DNA of 44,914 bases. Source: Alphaproteobacteria bacterium MarineAlpha5_Bin12 (GTDB lineage: Bacteria; Pseudomonadota; Alphaproteobacteria; HIMB59; GCA-002718135). Below, one piece after another: positions 1-7,366 of the stretch. The stretch covers positions 1 through 44,914 of the forward strand of contig PTKS01000003.1 of NCBI GenBank assembly GCA_002937855.1, written 5' to 3'. Both the position numbers and the translations under genes were made by a program. Within the stretch, counting starts at the first letter, position 1. Every line of letters starts with the position of its first letter. The notes beneath the pieces are model-generated. The model did not search any database, was not told the DNA's origin, and worked only from the letters and a program-made list of their open reading frames with translations.

Positions 1-345
<345 letters not shown>

Positions 346-384
346 CATAATAACGTACAGAGAAAAGTTTTAGAACTAAACAGT

Positions 385-502
385 TTCCTGGTAACATTAG
401 CAACAGATTAACACCCGATCCCATTCCGAACTCGACCGTGAAAGCTGTTAGCGCCGATGGTACTTTATCTTAAGGTATGGAAGAGTAGGACGTTGCCAGG
501 AT
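385..502 (+). rRNA. rrf: 5S ribosomal RNA
   Basis: A complete 5S rRNA of about 118 nt. Bases 386-391 (tcctgg) pair with 496-501 (ccagga) to make the terminal helix. Conserved internal blocks include 'cccgatcccattccgaactc' and 'gttagcgccgatggta'. Ends may vary by 1-2 nt. No convincing independent terminator follows: only 'atatcttttt' (501-510) separates it from the next start codon at 511. An open reading frame beginning at 457 is therefore an artefact of reading 5S sequence as protein. Confidence 0.96.
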
Positions 503-510
503 ATCTTTTT

Positions 511-1197
511 ATGAATTATATTTCAATTGTCATACCATTATACAATGAAGAAAGTAATATTGAATCTTTACATCAAGAAATAATAGAGTCTTTAAAAGAA
601 AAATTAAAGTATGAAATTATTTATGTTAATGATGGAAGTGTTGATAACACAAATAAAGTTTTAAAGAATTTAAGTCATAGTCAAAATTTAAAAATAATTA
701 GTCACAAAAAAAATCTTGGACAGAGTAAATCAATATTATCAGGTATAAATAATTCAAATTTTGAAACGATAGTAACTTTAGATGGTGACGGACAAAATGT
801 TCCGAAAGATATAGAAAAATTAGCAAATATATTTTTTTCTTCTAAAGATATTTTTTTAGTTGGCGGAATAAGAATTAATAGAAAAGACTCTTTAATTAAA
901 ATATTTTCTTCTAAAATTGCAAATAATGTTAGAATATTACTTCTTGACGATGATTGTATAGACACTGGCTGTGGTTTAAAAATTTTTTCTAAGGAAGCTT
1001 TTAAAAAAATACCTTTTTTTGATGGAATACACAGGTTTTTACCAGCTTTATTTAAAGGATTTGGTTATAGAACTACCTTTGTTGAAGTAAATCACAGACC
1101 TAGATTAAAAGGAGTTACGAAATATGGTACAACTAAAAGACTTATAAAAGGAATTTTTGATATAATAAGAGTTAAAAAAATGTTGAGAAAAAAATGA
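511..1197 (+). CDS. GT2-family glycosyltransferase (polyprenyl-phosphate sugar transferase type)
   Basis: A 228-residue GT-A enzyme that probably moves a sugar from a nucleotide donor to a lipid-phosphate carrier at the inner membrane. Visible motifs are the N-terminal SIVIPLYNEE (residues 5-14), DGS (41-43), DGDGQ (91-95, the metal-binding DXD region) and HRPR...GVTKYG (195-206), which is characteristic of the DPM1/ArnC/GtrB-like branch. No C-terminal membrane helices follow, unlike ArnC. The start at 511 is chosen because the upstream in-frame ATG at 457 lies inside 5S rRNA. It overlaps the LAB_N gene by 4 bp (ATGA), and this GT2/LAB_N pairing is common near lipid-linked sugar transferases. 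Family is certain; donor and acceptor are unknown. Confidence 0.9.
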   Translation: MNYISIVIPLYNEESNIESLHQEIIESLKEKLKYEIIYVNDGSVDNTNKVLKNLSHSQNLKIISHKKNLGQSKSILSGINNSNFETIVTLDGDGQNVPKDIEKLANIFFSSKDIFLVGGIRINRKDSLIKIFSSKIANNVRILLLDDDCIDTGCGLKIFSKEAFKKIPFFDGIHRFLPALFKGFGYRTTFVEVNHRPRLKGVTKYGTTKRLIKGIFDIIRVKKMLRKK

Positions 1198-1490
1198 TAA
1201 ATTTTTTACAATCTTTGACTTTATTTGAAATTATTTTTTTAATTATAGGGTTTATTGGACAAGGTCTTTTTGCATCAAGATTTATTGTTCAATGGTTGTA
1301 TTCTGAAAGAAAAAAAGAAAGTTCTATTCCAATATCTTTTTGGTATTTAAGTATTTTTGGTGGAATTGGACTACTTATTTATGCTATATCTAGAAAAGAT
1401 CCGGTAATTATTACAGGGCAATTATTTGGAATTATGATTTATACTAGAAATCTAATTCTTATATACAAAAAAAATGAAAAAAATAAATAA
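1194..1490 (+). CDS. LAB_N (lipid-A-disaccharide synthase N-terminal domain) small membrane protein
   Basis: A 98-residue integral membrane protein with three hydrophobic segments (about residues 8-32, 47-65 and 70-90). The motif around RFIVQWLYSERKKES and the G-rich IFGGIGLLIYA match the LAB_N domain, which occurs at the N-terminus of some LpxB proteins and as a stand-alone protein. It is a stand-alone copy here. The gene overlaps the GT2 gene by 4 bp and the next gene by 17 bp, so the three are translationally coupled. Stand-alone LAB_N proteins commonly accompany GT2 enzymes and lipid-linked sugar transferases in envelope loci. The molecular role is not established. Confidence 0.85.
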   Translation: MINFLQSLTLFEIIFLIIGFIGQGLFASRFIVQWLYSERKKESSIPISFWYLSIFGGIGLLIYAISRKDPVIITGQLFGIMIYTRNLILIYKKNEKNK

Positions 1491-2964
1491 TTATATTAAC
1501 GGTAAATTTTCTATTAGTAGCTCTAAACGATTTTCACCTGTTTATGATCCTTCTACCGGAGAAGTTCAAGCTGAGGTTGTTTTATCAAATAAAGACGATT
1601 TTGATCAAATGATAGAAAATTCAGAAAATAGTTTTTTAGAATGGTCTAAAGTTACGCCTTTAAATAGATCTAGAGTTTTATCAAAATACAAAACTTTACT
1701 TGAAGATAATAAAGAAATGTTAGCTAAACTTGTTTCGCAAGAACATGGAAAAACTCTAGAAGATGCAAAAGGTTCAGTAACTAGAGGAATAGAAGTTGTT
1801 GAGTATGCGTGTGGAATTCCTCATTTATTGAAAGGTGATTTTTCTCAAAATGTTGGTTCTAATATCGACTCTTGGTCTATTAGACAACCATTAGGAGTTT
1901 GTGCAGGAATAACACCTTTTAATTTTCCAGCAATGGTTCCAATGTGGATGTTTCCACTTTCCATAGCTTGTGGCAATTCTTTTGTTTTAAAACCCTCAGA
2001 AAAAGATCCTTCTTGTCCATTAAAATTAGCAGAACTTTTCACTGAAGCAGGACTCCCTCCAGGTGTTTTTAATGTTATTAACGGAGATAAAGAAGTAGTA
2101 GATTACATTTTATCTTCAAAAAAAATCTCATCGGTAAGTTTTGTAGGATCTACTCCAGTAGCAAAATATATATATGAACAATCTGCTAAAAGTGGAAAAA
2201 AAGTTCAATCGCTTGGGGGTGCAAAAAATCATCTTATAGTTATGCCAGATGCAAATTTAAATCAGACTGTTGACGGAATAATGGGAGCAGCTTATGGATC
2301 TGCTGGCGAAAGATGTATGGCTGTATCTGTAGCAGTTGCAGTGGGAAATATAGCTGATAATTTAGTTTCAAAAATTAACGAAAGAATCCAAACATTAAAA
2401 GTTCTTCCTTGGACTAATAGCGAAGCAGAAATGGGACCTTTAATTTCTAAAGAACATCTTGAAAAAGTAAAAAATTATATTGAATCCGGGGTAAATGATG
2501 GGGCTTCTTTAGTTGCAGACGGAAGAAATTTTAAGATTCAAGGATATGAAAATGGTTTTTTTATAGGTCCGACTCTATTTGATAACGTTAAAGAGGATAT
2601 GAAAATTTATAAAGAAGAAATATTTGGACCAGTTCTTTCTGTAGTAAGAGCAAAATCTTATGAAGAAGCAGCAAACTTAGTTAATAATCACTCATTTGGA
2701 AATGGTGCAAGTATCTATACTCAAGATGGAGATGTTGCGAGACATTTTACAAGTAATATTAAGATAGGAATGGTTGGAGTTAATGTACCTATTCCTGTTC
2801 CAATGGCATTTCATAGCTTTGGGGGTTGGAAAAATTCATTGTTTGGTTCACATGCAATGCATGGCATGGAAGGGGTTCATTTTTATACAAAATTAAAGAC
2901 TGTGACAAGCAGATGGCCTAATAGTATTAGATCAGGCGCAGAGTTTAAGATGCCTACAAATTAA
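1474..2964 (+). CDS. mmsA: methylmalonate-semialdehyde dehydrogenase (CoA-acylating)
   Basis: A 496-residue aldehyde dehydrogenase of full family length. It oxidises methylmalonate or malonate semialdehyde with NAD and CoA to propionyl- or acetyl-CoA, in valine, myo-inositol or beta-alanine-type catabolism in the cytosol. The nucleophile is Cys281 in GERCMA. The nucleotide-binding region includes ITPFNFPAMVPMWMF (146-160) and FVGST (223-227). The SLGGAKNH segment (247-253), lacking the usual general-base Glu of ordinary aldehyde dehydrogenases, is typical of MmsA. The gene is visibly richer in G+C (29 of 60 bases at 2281-2340) than its neighbours and looks like a housekeeping gene inside a carbohydrate island. 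It overlaps the preceding gene by 17 bp and shares an A (TAATG) with the next. Confidence 0.93.
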   Translation: MKKINNYINGKFSISSSKRFSPVYDPSTGEVQAEVVLSNKDDFDQMIENSENSFLEWSKVTPLNRSRVLSKYKTLLEDNKEMLAKLVSQEHGKTLEDAKGSVTRGIEVVEYACGIPHLLKGDFSQNVGSNIDSWSIRQPLGVCAGITPFNFPAMVPMWMFPLSIACGNSFVLKPSEKDPSCPLKLAELFTEAGLPPGVFNVINGDKEVVDYILSSKKISSVSFVGSTPVAKYIYEQSAKSGKKVQSLGGAKNHLIVMPDANLNQTVDGIMGAAYGSAGERCMAVSVAVAVGNIADNLVSKINERIQTLKVLPWTNSEAEMGPLISKEHLEKVKNYIESGVNDGASLVADGRNFKIQGYENGFFIGPTLFDNVKEDMKIYKEEIFGPVLSVVRAKSYEEAANLVNNHSFGNGASIYTQDGDVARHFTSNIKIGMVGVNVPIPVPMAFHSFGGWKNSLFGSHAMHGMEGVHFYTKLKTVTSRWPNSIRSGAEFKMPTN

Positions 2965-3932
2965 TGAAGGTTTTAATTACAGGGTGCTGTGGTTTTATTG
3001 GTTATAATCTTTGTTTAAAATTATTAAAGAAAAAAAATATTAGAATTTATGGCATTGACAATTTAAATTCCTATTATGATATTAATTTAAAAAAAAAACG
3101 ATTAAGTATTTTAAAAACATCAAAAAATTTTACATTTAATAAGATTGATATTTCAAAATATAATAATTTAAAAAAATTTTTTAAAAAAAATAAATATGAT
3201 ATTGTTATTAATTTAGCTGCTCAAGCAGGTGTTAGGTATTCAATAAAAAATCCTTCGAATTATTTTGAAAGCAACGTTATTGGTTTTTTTAATGTTTTAG
3301 AATTATCAAGAATATTTAAAATTAAACATTTCATTTTTGCTTCAACAAGTTCAGTTTATGGAAATAGTAATAAATTTCCTTTAAAAGAAGAACAAAAAAC
3401 AGAGAAGCCTTTATCCTTTTATGCTGCATCAAAGAAAACAAATGAAATTCTTGCATATTCATATAGTAATATTTATAAACTCCCTTGTACTGGTTTAAGG
3501 TTTTTTACAGTTTACGGACCTTATGGAAGGCCTGATATGGCTTTATATTTATTTACTAAGGCAATTTTCAATTCAAAAAAAGTTAATTTGTTTAATAATG
3601 GAAATCACGTTAGAGATTATACCTATATTGATGATGTCGTAAATTCTGTTGAAAAAATTATTACAAAAAAACCTGATGGCGCTGTACCATATTCAATATA
3701 CAATGTAGCTAGTTCAAGGCCAAAAAAATTAAAGGAATTTTTGAAAAATATAGAAAAAACTATTGGGAAAAGGGCTAAAATTAATTATCTTGATATGCAA
3801 CAAGGAGATGTTTACAAAACACATGGTAGTACAAACAAATTAATTAATAAAATAAAATATAGGCCTAAAATGAAACTTTCTGAAGGGATTAAAAGATTTG
3901 TTGAATGGTATAAAAAATACCATAATATATAA
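2964..3932 (+). CDS. NAD-dependent epimerase, UDP-glucuronate 4-epimerase-like
   Basis: A 322-residue extended SDR. The Rossmann motif is GCCGFIG (7-13), and IDNLNSYYDINLKKKRL (31-47) is the signature of the UDP-glucuronate 4-epimerase (CapI/WbnF/LpsL) subgroup. The catalytic set STSSVYG (127-133) and Y153-x3-K157 (YAASK) is intact. The expected reaction is interconversion of UDP-glucuronate and UDP-galacturonate in the cytosol, feeding glycan assembly. It starts on the TAATG overlap with mmsA and is followed by Wzz-like and ligase genes. The precise substrate is inferred from the subgroup; a UDP-GlcNAc/GlcNAcA 4-epimerase is the main alternative. Confidence 0.88.
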   Translation: MKVLITGCCGFIGYNLCLKLLKKKNIRIYGIDNLNSYYDINLKKKRLSILKTSKNFTFNKIDISKYNNLKKFFKKNKYDIVINLAAQAGVRYSIKNPSNYFESNVIGFFNVLELSRIFKIKHFIFASTSSVYGNSNKFPLKEEQKTEKPLSFYAASKKTNEILAYSYSNIYKLPCTGLRFFTVYGPYGRPDMALYLFTKAIFNSKKVNLFNNGNHVRDYTYIDDVVNSVEKIITKKPDGAVPYSIYNVASSRPKKLKEFLKNIEKTIGKRAKINYLDMQQGDVYKTHGSTNKLINKIKYRPKMKLSEGIKRFVEWYKKYHNI

Positions 3933-3961
3933 GGATAAAATTTTAAAAAAAAGTAATAAAT

Positions 3962-4912
3962 ATGAAGAATGAAATAAGTTTTTTTGAGTTTTTTTTGTTT
4001 TTGTGGTCAAAAAAAATTTTTATTTTTTTATTTAGTCTATTTTTTTTATTACTAGGGTTCATTATTTCTTATTATGAGCATAAAAATAAAAATTATAGGG
4101 GTTCAATAATAATTTATGCTATGGGTGACATTGAATCAATCCCTACTAACAATCTTAAGATAACATCTGCTGAAAGGTTTTGTTCAAAAAATATAGACTC
4201 AAATATTTTGGAATGCGCCCCATTCAACTATTATTTGGACATAGAAAATGTATCAAATAATTTTTTTAGTGAATTTTTTAAAAATTTAAATTCAACTGAA
4301 ATTTGGATGAAAGGGATAAAAGAATTAGAATTTTTTAAAGAAAGTAAAAATCAGGAAAAAAAATATAACGAACAAATTTTTAAATTTTTAGATACTGAAG
4401 ACTTACTCGTTAAACGAGATGACAATTCTGAGTTAATTTTGACTGTTAGATACAGTGATCCAATAAAACTTGAAAAATTTATTGATTGGATAATTAATGA
4501 AAGTATAAAAAATGTAAATATTAGTATGAATAATACACTTAAAAAAATTATTTCAGATCTTGAAAGTGATATTTTATCATCTGAAAATTTTATTGAAAAT
4601 CATGAAAAGAAATTAAAAGAACAAAATATAAGCCAACAAAAAATATTAGAATATACAATTGATCAAAAAATTGAAATACTTAGACTAGATTTTTTAAAAG
4701 AGCGTATAAAAAATATGTATGAAAAATCTTCTTTTAAAAAAATGCAGCTTATGCCAGTAAAATATAATAAATCATCTATTTTGATAGAGGAAATTCAAAC
4801 CTATAGAATTAATTACCCTTTAATAGGATTTATGATGGGATTATTTTTTTCAATAAGTATTTTAATTATTAGAAAATCTTATTTCGAATATCTTAAGAAT
4901 AGAGCAATTTGA
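3962..4912 (+). CDS. Wzz-like polysaccharide chain-length determinant protein
   Basis: A 316-residue protein with the polysaccharide co-polymerase layout: an N-terminal membrane helix (about residues 13-38), a long periplasmic region with a charged helical, probably coiled-coil stretch (about 190-260), and a C-terminal membrane helix (about 284-303, containing GFMMGLFFS). There is no tyrosine-kinase domain, so it resembles the Wzz rather than the Wzc type. Its role would be setting polymer length at the inner membrane. It sits 17 bp before an O-antigen-ligase-like gene. Primary sequence is weakly conserved in this family, so the call rests on architecture and context. Confidence 0.75.
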   Translation: MKNEISFFEFFLFLWSKKIFIFLFSLFFLLLGFIISYYEHKNKNYRGSIIIYAMGDIESIPTNNLKITSAERFCSKNIDSNILECAPFNYYLDIENVSNNFFSEFFKNLNSTEIWMKGIKELEFFKESKNQEKKYNEQIFKFLDTEDLLVKRDDNSELILTVRYSDPIKLEKFIDWIINESIKNVNISMNNTLKKIISDLESDILSSENFIENHEKKLKEQNISQQKILEYTIDQKIEILRLDFLKERIKNMYEKSSFKKMQLMPVKYNKSSILIEEIQTYRINYPLIGFMMGLFFSISILIIRKSYFEYLKNRAI

Positions 4913-4929
4913 TAACAGGATAATTATTT

Positions 4930-6318
4930 ATGAATTTTAATGGGATAAATATTCAGACTTTTTTTATTTGTTTAATCCCAATTGCTTTAGTAACTGGACC
5001 ATTTCTTCCTGATTTTTTATGCGTATTAGTAGCTTTATATTTTTTATATAATTCAATTAAGTTTAAAGAATGGAGTTATTTAAAACACCCTTGGCTAATT
5101 ATTTTTTTATTATGGTGCCTATACCTTATTTTAAGGTCAATATTTTCTAAAGACCCAATATTATCTTTAGAATCATCACTTTTTTATTTTAGATTTGGAA
5201 TTTTTGCTATGGCAGTTTGGTATACATTAGAAAAAAACCCGAATCTTATTAGAGTATTTACTTATTTATTTAGTACTGTTTTTTTTATTGTGATTATTGA
5301 TGGATATATTCAATATTTTACTGGGCAAAATATATTGGGATTTACACTTTTTTATAATAGAACAGGGGATGCTCATCGCCTTAGCGGTTTTTTTAATGAA
5401 CAACTAATATTGGGCAGTTATCTTGCAAGATTATTACCATTATTATTTGCTCTTATTCTTTTGAACTTTAGTCATTCAAAATTTTTTATAATACTCAGTA
5501 TGTTATTACTGATTTTAACAGATGTATTAGTTTATATTAGCGGAGAGAGATCGGCATTTTTTTATCTTTTACTTTTTAGTATTATGATTGTTATATTTTT
5601 ATCTAAATGGAGAAAATTAAGAATAATTACCATAATAATTTCTTTTATAATAATAACAATAATTACTCTTACAAATGAAAAAGTCAAAAATAGAATGATA
5701 AGTCAAACTATTCAACAAACAAATATTGAAACTCTTTTTAATGATAACAAAAAATCAATAAGCAAAGAAATTCCTGAAGAAAAAATTAAATTTTTAAAAA
5801 ATCAGACTAAGACTCGTGCGTTTTTAAGTGGCGAACTAGATCCATACGAAGCGGGAATAATTGGAAATAAAATAATTGCTTTTTCATGGCATCATCAAAG
5901 ACATTACGAATCAGCTTTAAAAATGTTTAAAGAATATCCAATTTTTGGCATTGGACCTAAATTATTTAGACTTAGGTGTAATGAAGAAAAATTCTATATT
6001 GAATACGGATGTTCTTCACATCCTCATAATTTTTATATTCAACTTTTGTCTGAAACAGGCATAATTGGTTTTACCCCTGTTTTTATTTGTTTTTTATTAA
6101 TTATATTTTTCTTTTTTAAAAAACTATTTTTTAAAAATGAAATACAACAAAGTAGTAAAAATAAATATAACGATTTTAATATTTGTATATTAATTGGGAT
6201 ATTGATGAGCCTATGGCCCCTAATCCCAACTGGAAGTATATTTAATAATTGGCTAGGTGTGATAATTTTTTTACCAATAGGTTTTTTACTATTCGGCCTT
6301 TCAAAAAAACAAATATAA
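4930..6318 (+). CDS. O-antigen ligase / Wzy-type polymerase family membrane protein
   Basis: A 462-residue polytopic protein with about ten to twelve hydrophobic helices and a large hydrophilic loop (about residues 250-365), the layout of the WaaL/Wzy_C superfamily. Features seen are HRLSGFFNEQ with Arg150, GERSA (205-209) after a helix, and SHPHNFYIQLLSETGIIGF (363-381) with the His-x-His-Asn that is typical of the ligase loop. It would join undecaprenyl-linked glycan to lipid A core, or polymerise repeat units, at the periplasmic face. AGGA stands about 11 nt upstream of the ATG. It is the last gene before the regulatory cassette. Ligase and polymerase cannot be separated by sequence alone. 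Confidence 0.85.
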   Translation: MNFNGINIQTFFICLIPIALVTGPFLPDFLCVLVALYFLYNSIKFKEWSYLKHPWLIIFLLWCLYLILRSIFSKDPILSLESSLFYFRFGIFAMAVWYTLEKNPNLIRVFTYLFSTVFFIVIIDGYIQYFTGQNILGFTLFYNRTGDAHRLSGFFNEQLILGSYLARLLPLLFALILLNFSHSKFFIILSMLLLILTDVLVYISGERSAFFYLLLFSIMIVIFLSKWRKLRIITIIISFIIITIITLTNEKVKNRMISQTIQQTNIETLFNDNKKSISKEIPEEKIKFLKNQTKTRAFLSGELDPYEAGIIGNKIIAFSWHHQRHYESALKMFKEYPIFGIGPKLFRLRCNEEKFYIEYGCSSHPHNFYIQLLSETGIIGFTPVFICFLLIIFFFFKKLFFKNEIQQSSKNKYNDFNICILIGILMSLWPLIPTGSIFNNWLGVIIFLPIGFLLFGLSKKQI

Positions 6319-6452
6319 TCAATTAATTACCATAGGTAGTGTGTATTAATATTTCAACTACTATTAGTAGATTATATGTTTGTATAGAATCCATTTTTTT
6401 CTTTACTGTTCATTAATTGTACAATAATTATGTTCAAAGATTGAACAAAACA
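6319..6452 (+). promoter_or_regulatory. Control region upstream of the EPS regulator gene
   Basis: This is the largest non-coding gap of the window (134 nt). It holds a short hairpin at 6326-6340 (attacc-ata-ggtagt, one G-T pair), a perfect inverted repeat at 6358-6370, and a possible -10 box TATAGA at 6383-6388 with no clear -35. Neither palindrome is followed directly by a T-run, so a classic terminator is not evident. The palindrome just upstream of the -10-like box would be well placed as an operator for the MarR-type regulator encoded next. This is inference from position and symmetry. Confidence 0.4.
6358..6370 (+). promoter_or_regulatory. Perfect 13-nt inverted repeat, candidate operator
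   Basis: The sequence ctactattagtag reads as CTACTA, a central T, then TAGTAG, a perfect 6-bp dyad. It ends 12 nt before a TATAGA box and about 80 nt upstream of the start of a winged-helix regulator gene. Symmetry and position fit a dimeric repressor site; the short loop makes an RNA hairpin less likely. Confidence 0.35.
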
Positions 6453-6800
6453 ATGAAAAACTTAAAAGACAATATAGACCACTTAAATGTATTGAGGAAA
6501 ATTCAAAATAACCCTGATGCTTCACAAAGAGAAATGGCAAAAGATTTGGGCTTTAGTCTAGGTAAATTAAATTATTGTCTTTCTGCTTTAAAAGCTAAAG
6601 GTTTAGTTAAAGTAAATAATTTTAGACAAAATAAAAATAAAATTAATTATATTTATATTCTTACTCCTAAGGGCATACTTCAAAAGACAAATTTAACAAT
6701 AAAATTCATGCAATTAAAAATGAATGAGTATGATGAATTGAATAGAGAGTTGCTAGAGGAAAAAAATAAATTAATTGATAAAAAAAAGGATCAAAAATAA
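6453..6800 (+). CDS. MarR-family EPS-associated transcriptional regulator
   Basis: A 116-residue winged-helix protein. The segment NPDASQREMAKDLGFSLGKL (residues 20-39), followed by NYCLSALKAKGLVKVNNF, closely matches the 'EPS-associated' MarR type that opens many exopolysaccharide loci, with a helical, charged C-terminus (about 80-116). It should bind DNA as a dimer and control the surrounding surface-glycan genes. The ATG at 6453 is preferred because the conserved region starts shortly after it; an in-frame TTG at 6417 would add 12 residues that do not look conserved. The stop codon abuts the ATG of the NusG-like gene, so the two are coupled. Target promoters are unknown; the dyad at 6358-6370 is the nearest candidate. 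Confidence 0.85.
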   Translation: MKNLKDNIDHLNVLRKIQNNPDASQREMAKDLGFSLGKLNYCLSALKAKGLVKVNNFRQNKNKINYIYILTPKGILQKTNLTIKFMQLKMNEYDELNRELLEEKNKLIDKKKDQK

Positions 6801-7298
6801 ATGCATTGGCTCTGCTTTCAAACAAATTCAAGAGAAGAGTTTTTAGCAAAATCATGTCTAAATGAAAATGGATTTAAAGTTATTTTACCATATTATTTAA
6901 GAAAAATTTCCCATGCTAGAAAAATTCAAAAAAAACCTTATCCAATATTTCCTAATTATGGTTTTTTATATTATGATGGAAACCCATCAAATTTATTAAA
7001 AATTAATCGAACTAGGGGTGTTAGAAATTATTTAAGTAAATTAAATGGTTTACCTCAAGTAGTTCCTAATAAGATTATTAAGAGTATAAATGAACTCAAA
7101 CAAGTTGATGGAACATATAAATTTAATAAGGATTATTTAAAAAAAGGCGATGAAATTTGTATTGTTGAAGGAGCTTTAAGTGGAATTAAAGGAATTTTAA
7201 AAGAGTACATTGATGACAAGAGAGCTCTTTTACTAGTTAACCTGTTAGGAAGAATGAATCTGGTTAACTTTGATATAGGTATGGTTGAAAAAGCATAA
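6801..7298 (+). CDS. NusG/RfaH-like specialised transcription antiterminator
   Basis: A 165-residue NusG paralogue. The N-terminal NGN domain (about 1-100) begins HWLCFQTNSREEFLAKSCL, an RfaH-like form of the NusG 'WYvl...' opening, and carries PNYGFLYY and TRGVRNYLSKLNGLPQVVP. The C-terminal KOW region contains KKGDEICIVEGALSGIKGI (about 114-132). Such proteins ride on RNA polymerase, recruited at ops-type sites, and suppress premature termination in very long polysaccharide operons. It starts immediately after the MarR-type gene and is followed by an ops-like leader and a run of at least 37.5 kb of same-strand genes. It is unlikely to be housekeeping NusG, given the island context and divergence. 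Confidence 0.88.
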   Translation: MHWLCFQTNSREEFLAKSCLNENGFKVILPYYLRKISHARKIQKKPYPIFPNYGFLYYDGNPSNLLKINRTRGVRNYLSKLNGLPQVVPNKIIKSINELKQVDGTYKFNKDYLKKGDEICIVEGALSGIKGILKEYIDDKRALLLVNLLGRMNLVNFDIGMVEKA

Positions 7299-7366
7299 AT
7301 ACTTGTTTTACCATATTTACTTATAAAAGGTTTTTCACCTTAAGTGCGGAGCTATGAAAAAAACAA
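7299..7366 (+). promoter_or_regulatory. Leader with -10-like box, hairpin, ops-like motif and mini-ORF
   Basis: A 68-nt gap between the antiterminator gene and the long biosynthetic operon. It contains TATAAA (7322-7327, -10-like; no -35 at proper spacing), a 5-bp hairpin aaggt/acctt (7327-7331 with 7337-7341), and gtgcggagctatg (7344-7356). With one gap on each side the last motif resembles the enterobacterial ops core GCGGTAGCGTG. An ATG at 7354 opens a six-codon mini-ORF (MKKTNV) ending at 7374, overlapping the real start codon at 7367. The G-rich motif stands out in a nearly G-free leader. Recognition by the NusG-like protein is inference. Confidence 0.45.

Noticed and set aside
457..510. 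An ATG at 457 that would extend the GT2 protein by 18 residues
   Set aside because: These bases are the 3' part of the 5S rRNA; the conserved GT2 N-terminus starts at ATG 511.
496..510. Rho-independent terminator after 5S
   Set aside because: The 5S closing helix is far from its own pairing strand and the T-run is only five bases, so a standard hairpin terminator cannot be claimed.
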